A stretch of DNA of 64,000 bases, taken from assembly GCF_019175385.1 (NCBI RefSeq), contig NC_083337.1, positions 19,329,885 through 19,393,884 of the forward strand, read 5' to 3'. The position numbers and the translations under genes are program-made. Each line of letters starts with the position of its first letter. Position 1 is the first letter of the stretch. Below, in pieces: positions 22,059-33,957 of this stretch. A model generated the notes under the pieces. The model ran no database searches. It had not been told where the DNA came from and saw only the letters and a program-made list of their open reading frames with translations. This stretch comes from Lycium barbarum (lineage: Eukaryota; Streptophyta; Magnoliopsida; Solanales; Solanaceae).

Positions 22059-22296
22059 CAATGGTTTGGCGGGACGAGTATGAAGATGGTGGAGTGTGGA
22101 GTGGGGCCCGGTTTAGTGTCTTGTCCTGTCAATGGGCCTGTTTACAACATTTACTCGTAGCTTTGAAGACGCATACATAGACTTTGGGCTTCGGTGACCG
22201 TAAATACTCTGACAGTGTGGGTGGCACACAGACATGTTGAATCTCTGATCCGTGGTATGATAATGAGCCACGTGGAACTTAGTTCGAGGGGGAGAT

Positions 22297-22469
22297 TGTT
22301 GGGTGTGCGAACAAAGTACCACATTGGTAGCTGGAAAGAAAAAAGAGCTACTTATAAGGAGTTAGATACTCTTAATGATGTGAGGCCTTTTGGGGAAAAC
22401 CGCGGGCTTGGCCCAAAGCGGACAATATCACATCATGTTAAGAGTATCTTTGGACCGTTTAGCTCAACA
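22297..22469 (+). repeat. Second, short LTR (173 bp) inside the leader
   Basis: It begins TGTTGGGTGTGCGAACAAAG and ends AGCTCAACA. It is preceded by a polypurine tract (TTCGAGGGGGAGAT, 22283-22296) and followed after two bases by a perfect TGGTATCAGAGC. It carries ACCACATTGG (compare 'CCCACATCGG'), AATGATGTGAGGCC and CGGACAATATCACATCATGT, the style of plant TRIM/short-LTR Copia elements. Diverged copies occur at 5591-5756 and 7928-8073. Confidence 0.75.
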
Positions 22470-22471
22470 AC

Positions 22472-22483
22472 TGGTATCAGAGC
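22472..22483 (+). promoter_or_regulatory. Primer-binding site 2 (initiator tRNA-Met type)
   Basis: A perfect TGGTATCAGAGC lies two bases after the short LTR and about 40 bases before the gag start codon. This is the canonical spacing of LTR, PBS and gag for a Copia element. Confidence 0.8.
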
Positions 22484-22520
22484 TTGTGGTTGTATTTGGT
22501 TGTGTTAATCGTCTATTTGA

Positions 22521-23180
22521 ATGATGGAGGCAAATATGAGCAAGATGGTTTGTTTAAATGGCAGTAATTACCATATTTGGAAAAGCAAGATGAAAGATCT
22601 TCTATTTGTCAAGAAATTGCATTTACCTGTGTTTGCTTCTAAGAAACTCGAGGCTATTAAAGATGAGGATTAGGAATTTGAGCACTTACAGTTTTATGGC
22701 TATATTAGCCAATGGTTTGAAGATAATGTTCGAAATCATATTGTGAATGAGACAAATGCTAAAAGCTTGTGGGAAAAGCTCGAGACACTTTATGCTTCGA
22801 AGACTGGCAATAATAAGTTGTTCCTACTGAAACAATTGATGATTATTAGATACAAAGAGGGCAGTCCTATTTATGATCTTATCAATGATTTTTAGGGTGT
22901 CCTTGATCAGCTGTCTGGAATGGGTGTCAAGTTTGATGAAGAAATACAGGGACTTTGGCTTTTTAATACTCTGCCAGACTCTTGGAAAACTCTTCGAGTT
23001 TCTTTTACTATTTCTGCTCCCAGTGATGGTGTAACTATAGAATATGCTAAGAGTGGTGTTTTGAATGAAGAGATGAGAAGAAGATCTCAAGCGTCGTCTT
23101 CTTCAACTTCACACTCCGATGTTTTGGTTGCTGAAGACAGGGGGAGAAGTAACTTCAGAGGTCAGATGACAGAGGCAAAA
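22521..23180 (+). pseudogene. Copia gag (capsid) remnant
   Basis: It starts at the ATG at 22521 (MMEANMSKMVCLNGSNYHIW). The N-terminal L-x-G-x-N-Y-x-x-W and the WEKLETLYASKTGNNKLFLL segment are standard for plant Copia gag (UBN2-type). Stops interrupt it at about 22671 and 22893. A frameshift near 23165-23180 separates it from the basic stretch leading to the zinc knuckle. Gag would form the virus-like particle that packages element RNA. Confidence 0.85.
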
Positions 23181-25310
23181 GTAGAAGCAAGTCAAGATCC
23201 TCCAGGTACAAGAATCTTACATGTGACTATTGTCACTTGAAAGGGCACATCAAGAAACATTGCGACAAGTTTAAGAGAGATCAGAAAAGGCAAAAGAAAG
23301 AAGGCGATAATGAAAATCGTGTTGCTGTTGTTGCTGAAAATGATCTTCTTGTTGCTTGTGGTAAAAATGATATCAATATTGTTTGTGATGAGTCTACCTG
23401 GTTTGTGGATTCAGGTGCCACTTCTCATGTCACGCCAAAGAAGGAATTATTTTCTTCTTATACTCCGGGTAATTTTGACAATTTATGAATAGGCAATAAT
23501 AGTAAGGTTGAGGAACTTGGCATTGGCACAGTTTGCTTGAAAAGTAAGAATGGTTCGAGGTTGGTTCTTAACAATGTCAAGCATGCTCCAGATGTTTGGC
23601 TGAATTTAATTTCTGTAGGAAAACTTGATGATGAGGGTTATGATCAAACCGTTGGTGGTGGCCAGTGGAAGCTAATTAGAGGTTCAATGGTTGTGGATCG
23701 AGGTTACAAGATGTCTGACTTGTACTTATTTCAGGGCTCCATTTGTAGTGACTCGGTAAATTTAGTGGAGAATGATACTTAATCAGAATTATGTCATAGA
23801 AGGCTGAGTCATATGAGGGAGAGGGGGATTGATAACTTGGCTAAGAAGAATTTTCGTTCTGGAGTGAAACAAGCAAAGTTAAAGAGATGTGTTCATTGCT
23901 TAGCCGAGAAACAGAAAAGAGTTTCTTTTCACAGTCATTCGCCTTCAAGAAAGCTGGATTTACTGGAGTTGGTACATTCTGATTTATGTGGTCCTTTTAA
24001 AGTAAGCTCTCGTGGTGGTGCACTTTACTTTGTGACTTTTATTGATGATCATTCTCGCAAACTCTGGGTATTTCCTTTGAATTCCAAGGATCAAGTACTT
24101 GATGTGTTCAAGACTTTTCAGGCCTGGGTTAAGAGACAGACAGGGAAGAAACTAAAATGCATTCGCTCAGACAATGGTGGTGAATACATTGGTCCCTTTG
24201 ATAATTATTGTAGACAGCAGGGTATTCGGCATCAGAAAAATCCTCCAAAGACTCCTCAGTTAAATGGTTTAGCAGAGAGGATGAACAAAACTCTAGTTGA
24301 GAGGGTTAGATGTTTGCTTTCAGATGCTAAGCTGCCAGATTCATTTTGGGCAGAAGCACTTAATACTGCTGCTTATGTTATCAATTTATCTCCTATTGTT
24401 GCTTTGGATGGTGATGTCCCTGACAGAGTTTGGTTTGGTAAGGATGTCTCTTATGCTCATCTGAGAGTCTTCGGGTGTAAGGCCTTTGTGCATGTTCCTA
24501 AGGATGAGAGGTCAAAGCTGGAAGTTAAAACTAGGCAGTGTATCTTCATTGGTTATGGTCAAGACGAATTTGGCTATCGTTTCTATGATCCAGTTGAGAA
24601 GAAACTTGTTAGAAGCCGTGATGTTGTGTTCTTTGAAGTCCAGACAATTGAAGATTTTGACAAAGCTGAGAAGGTTGATTCTCAGAGCAATAAGAGCTTA
24701 GTTGATGTTGACCCAGTTCCTGTGACTATTGCACCTGAAGAAAATCTTCAAAATAATGAAGATCAAGTTGATAATGAAGATAGTGATCATGTTCAGAATG
24801 ACCAACATGATGTTGTTGATGCTCCAGTGGAAGATGATGTGGTTGGCCAGCAACCAGTTGCAATTGATGTTCCAGAGCGTTCTCTCAGAAGATCTATTAG
24901 AGAGAAAGTACCTTCATCTCGTTATTCTCCCAATGAGTTTGTACTCTTGACTGATGGGGGAGAACTTGAAAGTTTTGATGAGGCCATAGATAGTGAAGAA
25001 AAGGAAAGGTGGTTTGATGCTATGCAAGATGAGATTAAATCCTTGCATGATAATCATACATTTGATCTGGTTAAGCTTCCTAGAGATAGAAAAGCTTTGA
25101 AAAACAGGTGGGTTTTTAGGGTGAAACATGAAGATGGTAACCCAGTTCCACGGTACAAGGCTAGATTGGTTGTCAAGGGCTTTAATTAGAAGAAGGGAGT
25201 TGATTTTGATGAAATCGTTTCTCCAGTTGTGAAGATGTCATCCATTCAGGTTGTTCTGGGCTTGGCTGTAAGTCTAGATTTAGAGTGTTGCTTGATCGCT
25301 GGGATGGCGG
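23181..25310 (+). pseudogene. Copia pol: zinc knuckle, protease, integrase, truncated RT
   Basis: Domains in order: CCHC knuckle CDYCHLKGHIKKHC (about 23220-23262); aspartic protease WFVDSGATSHV (about 23400); integrase with HRRLSHM and CVHCLAEKQ zinc-binding part, catalytic D in LVHSDLCGPF, D in RSDNGGEY and E in NGLAERMN (23790-24480); C-terminal GKDVSYAHLRVFGCKAFVH; then RT start WFDAMQDEIKSLHDNHTFDL, RWVFRVKHEDG, RYKARLVVKGF, FDEIVSPVVKMSSI. Stops occur at about 23486, 23780 and 25187. The text stops being RT after GLAVSLDLE (about 25280), so the YVDD active site and RNase H are absent. The longest open part is 23813-25189 (458 codons). The order integrase before RT proves Ty1/Copia. Confidence 0.9.
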
Positions 25311-25340
25311 TTTCCTCCACATAGTCGGGAGGGGGAGAAT

Positions 25341-26098
25341 TGTTAGGTTTTTGAGTTTTCCCTTCCTATGTGGAATTGGATTAATAAAACCCAATCCAAT
25401 TTGGACCAGGCCAATTTTGCCCAAAATTTTCTCTATATATAGGATCAATTTAGGTCTTATTTTGACACCACAAGAGTGAATTTATAGCAGCCATATAGAG
25501 AGAAAAACGTGAGAGAGAAAACAGATTTTCGTCCAGAAATTTTCTGTTACAGCAGTCCGCTTTAAATTGTGTTTTCCCATTCGTTAACCGTTGGATCGTG
25601 CTGAAATTTGAACTTGGGGTTCTCAACATCTGATTCTTCGATTTCAAAGGTGAAGATCGGATGTTGTGGTCTGTAGCTCCAGTTGTTGAGTACGAACAGT
25701 AGCTTGTTTTTGGGGGTGATTTCTCTCCTTTCTTCACTAGTTTTGGTGCTATCATTTATGTATTGTTGCTCCGTGCTTTACTTTGTTGTTGTAGCCATTT
25801 GGAGAACATTGTTATAACTCTTGTTGATTATAGTGGAGCTTTTGTGGGCCGGAGGTCCCGTGGATGTTTCCTCTTCACCTTGAAGGGGTTTTACTACGTA
25901 AATTTAGTGTCTCTTCCATTCGATTTATTTTTGCTTGCTTTGCTATTTTATTGTTGGTATAGCTGCTGCATGGATTTCCATTTGTGCTAGTTTTTATTGT
26001 CTTCTCTTGGTTCAAATAGTGTGGGAGGTTTCGACTTGGATATTTCTTCCGCTGTTACCTCGTCGTGCAATTTGGTTATTGCTTGTTTCTTCCCAACA
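25341..26098 (+). repeat. 3' LTR of the Copia element
   Basis: It is preceded by the polypurine tract GGGAGGGGGAGAAT and has the same ends and length as the 5' LTR. It carries the TATA-like CTCTATATATAGG. Scattered substitutions distinguish it from the 5' LTR. Confidence 0.92.
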
Positions 26099-26103
26099 TA
26101 ATC

Positions 26104-26702
26104 ATGATATTTCCAGAGACTTCTAAATTAATAGTTTTGCTGTATACTTGAACCTGACATAGTTGATTTCAAATTATAATAGTGTAACGAAATATACGTA
26201 GAAAGGTATTAAAAGTAGGTAAATTTCAACTAAGAATGTGTTGTAACATGAAAATAGAATATATTTAAACCAATTACACTCTAAAAGAATTTTCTATCAT
26301 CAATTGATGTAGCTTAAATTCTTTATTATTCCTTTCCTTTACGTGACCGGTGACCCTTTTCGCAGTCTTCTCGAGCAAAAAGTTATTACTAGCAGGCAAA
26401 ATGAACCTTTGGTCATTCTATTGGGCCAATTAAAGGTGAAAACTCATGGGAAGATGAATGATGTGGTTGGTACAAAGGAAAATATCTTTCTGGAAAATGT
26501 TGATATTGGTATAATTTGATCAATATAATTATCAAAGAGTAAATCTGATCGTGACAACGGATCATTTCTGCTGTGATATACAAAATAAGAGATTTGACTA
26601 AAAAGTTGATTCTTAGAAAATTTCAAATCAAACCATTTGTCCTTATTTCGACAAAAGAGGCATGGCTTCTGCGCAAGAACTATTCTTATCTTGGTTCCAT
26701 TC
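26104..26702. other. Unassigned AT-rich stretch
   Basis: No supported gene. A minus-strand ORF at 26716-26444 has no recognised domain and overlaps the next repeat. Confidence 0.35.
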
Positions 26703-26867
26703 GATAAAATGATCAAAATAGTCCTTAAAATATGGGGGTTGAACTATTTTAATTCTTCATATATACCATGTAATTGAAATGGTGCTTAACGTTTGAAAAA
26801 AACTGATCATTTTAGTTCTTCATATATACCATATAATCAAAATAGTCCTTAATGTATGCAAAAATGA

Positions 26868-26921
<54 letters not shown>

Positions 26922-27461
26922 TGTAATCGAAATAGTCCTATGAGATCGGTTTAATTTAATCAGCAACTCATGTCAACTTTTGCTACCTTTAAGGAAACTC
27001 TTGTACAATAATCAACATATGTTTTTGCCTTTGAAACCATAACCCTACTGTGTTTCTTGCTGCAAGAAACTATGTTACAAGATAAGAAAGAAAAATGTAT
27101 ACTCCATTTTTGCAGGCGTACATGTTGGTGGCGAGAAGAAAAGGGTAGCTTTTGCTTCCCTCACGTGAATGACTGGTTAAACTTAATAGACTTTTTGACT
27201 TGCACCATTGCTTTTAAGGTTTTAAGACTAAAATGATCACCTTTGTTCATACATTAAGGACTATTTAGTTACGTGGTATTTATGAAGGACCAAAAGGATC
27301 ACTTTTTTCTATACATTAAGGACTAGTTCGTTTACGTGATATATATGAATGACTAAAATAATCACTTTTTCTATACATTAAGGACTAATTCGATTACGTG
27401 GTATATATGGACTACAATAGTTCAAGCCCCATACATTCAAGACCATTTTGGTTATTTTCTC
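26703..27461. mobile_element. Inverted-repeat element with tandemly repeated arms
   Basis: The left terminus (GATAAAATGATCAAAATAGT, CCTTAAAATATGGGGGTTGA) is mirrored by the right terminus (complement of GAGAAAATAACCAAAATGGT, CTTGAATGTATGGGGCTTGA). Each arm repeats a unit of roughly 65 bp, of the type 'CATTAAGGACTA(T/G)TTNG(T/A)TTACGTGGTATATATGAA...AAAATGATCACTTTT'. A (TA)n run at 26872-26919 lies in the left arm. No matching duplication was seen, so MULE and Foldback are both possible. Confidence 0.55.
26872..26919. repeat. (TA)n microsatellite, ~48 bp
   Basis: An uninterrupted TA run in the left arm of the inverted-repeat element at 26703-27461. Confidence 0.9.
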
Positions 27462-28398
27462 GCCTTTAGCATGAATGCACTTATGCAGCGTGAAGGCACC
27501 GCTACTTAGTCAATTCCCCTGCGCAAACGCACGCCTGTCCACGGGATAGCGACCATGCATGTAGTTTTGACAAAGTTGAGTATTCATTTTAAAAATTGTG
27601 TACAGGGGTCCTTTTAAAATACTTTCTAAACACGAGGGGCCTCTTTAATTTTTTTTTTAAAAACGTTTGGGAGGGGGTACTATATATTTAGAAAGGGACC
27701 AAAGTTATCAAGAGCTAACTTTGGCCCCCTCATTTTATTTGTGAAGACAGTCGTCTTCCTCTTTCCCTTTTCCTTGCGGCGATTAGGGTTTCTCCACAGC
27801 CGCCATTAATGGCCTTTTCTTATCATTTCCGGCGATTTCATGAGTGTTTTCACCCTCACATCGGGTTATTATGGCTCATTAAGTTAATTTTACGTTTTCT
27901 CGTTTATTTTACATATTATCGATCCTAAAGTAGGGTGTTACCCGAGTTTCTTTAAGTATTGGGGATGCCATGGGCGGAGTCATGAACTCTTAGCTATCTT
28001 GTGCTACCCAAAACGATATTAAAGGAATTTAGGGGAAATTCTCTATTTGGATTCGGTTGGGGTATGATTTTGGGAATTCTATCCTAGTTGGTACTATTTG
28101 TTTACGTTGGAATTCCTTGTTTGTACCTATTTGATGACTAAGCGTACTATTTTCTGTTATTCCCTAATTCTGTGGGATTCTTTGGGGTAGATTCTGGTAC
28201 AATGGGCTGTATTTTGTTTGTATTGGTGAGGTGTTCCATGTTTGATTGGATATAGTACGAATTGGATATTTTTGTTGCAAATATCCTCCTGTCCTTTGTG
28301 AAAAATTCGAATTATTTTGAAATTAGGGTAAGCATTGGGGGGAATTTCAGTGGGGAATTTGTTATTCCCATTTCTATCCCTAAACCCGATTGGAGTTG

Positions 28399-28408
28399 CT
28401 ATAAATAG
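28399..28408 (+). promoter_or_regulatory. TATA box of the LTR at 27.6-32.2 kb
   Basis: CTATAAATAG lies about 110 bp before a very long TA microsatellite. The same decamer occurs in the LTR of the next element (33942), supporting promoter function. Confidence 0.55.
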
Positions 28409-28512
28409 AAGGGCATTTGGCATTGGAGAGGATCCTTTGTTTTTTCTCTGGAAAAATTTCCCATGTTATGAAAATACTATAAAGCTTTCTAGCCTATATA
28501 CACGAAATATAA

Positions 28513-28514
<2 letters not shown>

Positions 28515-28601
<87 letters not shown>
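28515..28601. repeat. (TA)n microsatellite, ~87 bp
   Basis: An uninterrupted TA run lies just downstream of a TATA box inside a long LTR. It causes a spurious Tyr-Ile repeat ORF. Confidence 0.95.
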
Positions 28602-28603
<2 letters not shown>

Positions 28604-31600
28604 ACTGAAAAAATACTCTAAAATATACTAAGCCTATTATCCTATATACTACAATACACAATAGAGAATATACTAAGATATACTACTTGTACTACTTAAA
28701 GATACAAAAGAGGATTTTCTGAAAAATTGAAGAAGGATATTAAAGACTTGGTTGGTGTTGAATCTTGGATTTCAATCTCTCCTTTGATCTTTAGGTTGCC
28801 CCTAAAAAAGATAACAACCTATTCCAACCATACTTATTCCACTTAATTGCTTAAATATGCCATTTCTATACTTTGTATGTTAGATATTGCTAACATGCTT
28901 TCTTGTTGTTGATTTTTGACCAAATAGCTTATTTTCTGCTGTTATGATGTCATTTCTATAGTTATTTGATAATCTAATCTAGATGTGATATTTAAAAATG
29001 AAGGATGACATTTGTCTTTTTAACTATCGTTCGCTGTTCCATTGAATGATTGTCTGGGTTTTAAAAGCTGTGTTTGGTTTCCTTTAAGTCCTAAAATTCT
29101 ATGTTGGCTGTGTTATAATGCTATCTTAGTAGTCTGAGGTTCTAAATGGTTTAAAAAATGAGATAAGTGCACATTTTGTCCTAAGTTTACTGTTTTATAG
29201 AATTTGAAGTTTGTTTAAATCTACTATTTAAAAATAAGAAACATGTTTAGTACTAGTTGATATCCTTTGAAAAGGTGATAGTAAAAATAGAAAGAAAGGG
29301 GCGTTTTTGGCTACTGTTTGTGATATTTGATTTCTATAAGCTTGTTTGAGGTTGAAATCTGTCTAAAATGGAATAAGAGCATTTTCTTACTGATTAGTCA
29401 ACTAGTAGAGTTTTAGGATAACTTTAAGGGAAAAAATAAAGAGAAATCTGTTTTTTTTACTGTCTTAGTTCATTTTGAAGTCTCTAACCTAAAATGAGTA
29501 GAAATAAGAAAGGTGGCATGTGATCAGGCCATTGGATTTTCCCTGCTTGTTGTCCTTGTAAGAAGCTGCAATGGTGCTGCTTAATTCTGTGACTTCTGTG
29601 CATTTTCTTTACCAAATTACTATGTGTTTATATTCTTATGTAGCCACATTGGGCATATCATAGTTTGTTGGCTTAGTTAAGTGGACTATGATTCATTCTT
29701 GCCTGGTAAACTGGGTATCCTTACTTAATGAATATGTGTTTTGCTGACTGTGTGAATGAACCTTTGAGAACATCTTGTTACTATGAGTTGACTCACCTGT
29801 TTAAGTCCTTAAAACAGTAAGACTAGCATTGTCACTTGGCTTACAATCCCTGGATTGTTGAAAATGTAGATGATGGTACTCTGAAGTAGAAAAAATATTT
29901 TAAAATGACACTTAATTGTAATCATAGCTCACCTAGTTGACTCATTAAGACAACTTAGGTCTCAAATAAACGGGACTGTGAATGATCTTGTATGAATTGG
30001 TTTATAATGTTCTCTCCTGGCTTAGAACTGCTTGATTTCCACCTGTAGAACCATTTGAGAATCTCTTGTCACCTTATAAACAAACTTGAGTTAACTGCCT
30101 AACTCTGTGTAGTTTGCCTATGTGAGACTTGGTTTAAAATGTGCCACCCTTAAACTCTGAAAGGTGCCCTCAAGGGCTGCCTGCACTTGACTAAAAATCT
30201 TCTGATTTCCTTGATCCATTATTTTGAACTTAAGCAGAGCTTTAATCATTCTGAGAATTTGAAACCTTAAGTGGCTTGACACAAGACTCTTTAACATTGA
30301 AATTTGAAAAGAATGACTCTTGAAAACCTACTGGATATTATGCACTGTTCTTTCTTAAAACTGCCACAATTTGCTGCCACATATATTGGTTGTTAGATAC
30401 TATGTGATATACTATCTGCTTGACTTTGCTGAGATCTGTGGCCTTCCATGTCTTGCTGTGATGACTTCATTTTTTGAACCTTGATTTGTATTACTTGCTT
30501 GATTGTTTTATTGATTTCTGAGGTTAAAAAATTAGAATGATGTGCATTATATATGTGCGATTAGCTGGATATAGAAGGGTATGCCCCTTCTAGGAGGATT
30601 TGCCCTCTATATCCAGGTATATCAGTGGTATATTTGGTATATCAAGGCCCTAAACTTAGAAAAATCTTAGAAAAACATGCCTATAGGGGTATATTCACAT
30701 ATATCTTGACATTTATACTTAGAAAATTTAAATAATGGGGGCTGCGGAGATGTATATTGGATTGTATATCAAGTATATTTGATTTCCACACTTAGACAAT
30801 TTGAGAGGAAGGTTTTCTGGGCTCTGATAATGGGCCTCTAGTTGATTGAACATCTCTACCTTACCATCTTTGCTACTTTGGGCCTGATTAACAAATTGGG
30901 CTGCTGTTTATTTATAATTATCTGTTAATTATTAAGGGGAAATGGCCCAATATGGTTATAATTCATATTTTTTGCTTTGTAATAATTAACTTAGTTTAAT
31001 TTCCGCATTTAAATTTAATTATTGAACGAATACTAATGTCAAATATGCCCTCTTGCATTTTTCACCCTCCAAAACCCGTTGATGGGCTTTCATGAGTTCC
31101 ATCAATGCGTAATAGATCGAGTCAACCGCAACTTGGAGCGAAATGGAGCATATGTTGGAATTAAGATGAACCTGATCGCATAAACATTTTCTATTTGGGC
31201 TTGGTCGGCCCAGATTCTCTATCTCCTTTAATTATGCATTTTAAGTTATTATTTGTGCAATTATTATGTCAATTGAAACCCTTACGAGATTGTCGTATTT
31301 TAGAGTCTTCAAAATGTGTTTGCTACAAAAATTGAGACTAATTTTGAAACTTTAAATGCAAATTGGGACTGATTTGATTAAAAGACCAAAATTGCCGACT
31401 TTGTAAAATGTGAGACTGATTTGAACATTTATAAAACCCTATGGACTTGGACGCGTGGACTGATTTGGACAAAACTTGTGAGACTAATATGATCATTTAG
31501 ACTTAAGTTTAAAAAATAAAATCTGACTAAAACTTAGTAAAGGATACAATAAAAAATGGACTATATATATGTAGAAATTATATGGACTGTAATAGTGTAT

Positions 31601-32150
31601 CTAAATTATTTTTAAAACAATTTTCCTATAGTCCGAAATATTTTCTAAAACTATTTTTGGGTGGACGTACGTAGAGTCTTACTTAGGCTAAGAGCCTTCG
31701 GGTATTAGCCTAAGTGTTCTGGTCCGACACCCTAAAATGCCCAATTTTGGGCAAAATTTTATCACCTTTGATTCTTGAAAAGAGGCATTTTTGCGTGAAA
31801 GACTAAATTTTATTTGCGGAAGCATAAAACAGAACTATTTTGATCACAACCAATTTATATCTATATGGACATATTTTTAGAACCCGTAGGTAAACCGCAA
31901 TTGAGTGGATCCTTAATACCGGGGTGCCTAACACCTTCCCCCGGGGATCACCAGAACCCTTACTTAGACTCTGTGTAGATTAGGTTTCTTTTAAAATAAT
32001 TGTTTTAAATAAACCCTTTTCAACTCGGTTTTTCCTAATTTCCTAAAAATTAGGTGGCGACTCTAAAAAGAAGTCCATTTAGAGTACCATTATGTAGACG
32101 TATATTTTTTCGTTTTTCCCAGTACGATTGACAACCGTACTTCCCCTGGA

Positions 32151-32822
32151 CACTTTCCTTTTTAAATGAGGCAAGTGCAAATACGAATCGGAAAAAATAG
32201 AACTGCTACACTAGGGCGATAGCGGCCAGCCCCTGCACTCTTATAAGCTAGTGCGTATGCCTCGCGTGACAACGCTGTCTGACCTTCTCTCTTTCAGCGC
32301 GATTGTGGCCTTTTCCACGTGATAGCGCCTGCATCAGGAAAAATATAAAATCGACAACTCCGTAATGTTTCAAAGTGATCTAAAATATATCAAACGAATA
32401 CGGAATTGGACAAAATCAATTTCTACAAGTCACAAATGACGATATGGACCTAATCATGTGGTCAAATTACTCTTTTCACCTCAACTGCACAAACTGAAGG
32501 GTCGGATTCTTTATAATTTCTGTTAGAATGTGATTTATGCAGAAAGTGTTCTAAACATGCTCGAATCACCTCGGAATTTAAATAAATTTTGTGAACAAGT
32601 ACAAAATAATCATATGAATCTATTGGAACCTTCAAACCATGAATCCGAATGCGTTTACTCAAGATGTTGACTTTGGTCAACTTACTTTTTAAACCTCTAG
32701 ATTTGGTTGATTTTCTTTGAAACGCAGTTGAGTCTCTAGTGACCCGTGCCGCCTATGTTTGCAACTCATAAAATACATAATGAACCTACAAAAATTTTCA
32801 TTAAGGAGAAAAGAATTCTAAT
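32151..32822. other. Unassigned stretch between two long LTR elements
   Basis: It contains short GATAGCGNCC-like motifs (GCGATAGCGGCC, GTGATAGCGCC near 32215-32330) also seen at 27538 on the other side of the long LTR. This hints that both belong to one older repeat. No gene is supported. Confidence 0.35.
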
Positions 32823-33935
32823 TGTTGACACCTAATTTTTGACCTCCCTTAATTTATTTTAATTGCTCAAAGTCCTTGAATGACAAATAAAATAAGCTGT
32901 GCATCTTAGAGGGCCTAAATAATTTTTATAAAAACTATTTGGGATAATATTTTACCCCTTTAAATTGATGAAGAGATTTTCAGGCCATTATGAATTGTGT
33001 GAAAATTAATTAATGTTTTATGGCATTTATGGAGTATTTTATTGGAATTAACCAAAAGCATAATAATTTTTTGAATATTTTATTTACTTAATTGTTGAGT
33101 TAAGGAAAAGTCAGATTAATAATAATTTATTCTATTTACTGTCCAAGGTAATTTGAGTAACTAAAAGAGTTGACCATTTTACCCCTCAAAATTTGATTAT
33201 TTGTGTTTGCATAGTTGTCTAATTAATAAATTGTCTTGATAATTAATTTGATTAATTATTGGGGCCATATCTGCAAAATGGTTTTATCAAGTCGTGTTTT
33301 AAATTAATTGAGTTATGGTTAATAATTGGCATTTTTCAGTTTGGGCCATTTATCCTCGACCCTCCATACATATATATACACTATGTAGATGCAAATATAC
33401 ATTGTGTATATATATGTATATATGACAAGGAGGCCCATGCGTTTAAAAAAAAGAAAAAGAAAGAGGGACCAGGCCTAGTCCATAGTGGACCAGACCCGGT
33501 CTATCAAGCATTTTAAAGAGGGGAATACGTATATCCCCCTCCCTCATTTTATTTTTCAGACCCTAGGGGTCTCGTTTGCAAAAGGGAGAAAAGGGAGGAG
33601 TCTAGGGCAAAACCCTAGCGCCGCCTCCACCACTGCCCCTAACCACCCTCCTTGCCTCATCGTGTCCCATCATATTTTGGAGCGTATAATGTGAGGAAAT
33701 CAGAGGAGAGGATGAAGAATTAATGGCTTCATACTTTTCTCCGTGAAATCCGGCCAAACACCCCCTTAAGGTACAAACTTGCCATTTTTCTTTTAGTTTC
33801 CGTCGATTACAGTGGTATAAAGTGAAAGGAACCGTTGATTTTGTTTTTCTTTAAATCTGGACCGTGTATGTTGGTTTCAAGTGAAGACAAATCCACAAGT
33901 CCCACATCGTTGTTGTATGTTTTGAGATAAGTTCT

Positions 33936-33957
33936 GGGGTTCTATAAATAGAACCCT
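33936..33957 (+). promoter_or_regulatory. TATA box inside a palindrome, 5' LTR
   Basis: GGGGTTCTATAAATAGAACC is an inverted repeat centred on the TATA box. In the 3' LTR the same spot (56344-56365) reads GGGGTTCTATTTATAGAACC followed by CC, with the TATA core in the opposite sense. The transcription start of the element should lie about 30 bp downstream. Confidence 0.6.

Larger units (their letters stand above)
21286..26098 (+). mobile_element. Ty1/Copia LTR retrotransposon (Tnt1/Tork-like), defective, 4.8 kb
   Basis: Two 758-bp LTRs (21286-22043 and 25341-26098) begin TGTTAGG and end CCCAACA. An exact 5-bp duplication TAATC (21281-21285, 26099-26103) shows that this is one insertion. The order is LTR, PBS, leader containing a second short LTR and second PBS, gag with CCHC knuckle, protease, integrase, partial RT, polypurine tract, LTR. 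The LTRs differ at a few dozen positions by eye, so the insertion is not recent. The coding part is broken and RT is deleted part-way, so the element is not autonomous. Confidence 0.92.
27600..32150 (+). mobile_element. Long LTR (Ogre/Tat type) remnant with decayed PBS
   Basis: A promoter-like part (27690-28400, TATA box CTATAAATAG at 28399) is followed by a leader segment containing CTTTAGGTTGCCCC and CTAAAAAAGATAAC. Several kb of T/G-rich non-coding sequence follow, ending in a block shared with the neighbouring element (GGGGTGCCTAACACCTTCCC at about 31920, TCCTAAAAATTAGGTGGCGA at about 32040). CAACCGTACTTCCCCTGG then sits where the LTR end and PBS should be. The left border is not defined. 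No internal coding region is attached, so it is a solo or truncated LTR. Three-quarters of its length is gene-free. Confidence 0.5.

Noticed and set aside
28335..28631. 98-codon ORF with a Tyr-Ile repeat
   Set aside because: Caused by the TA microsatellite in a long LTR.
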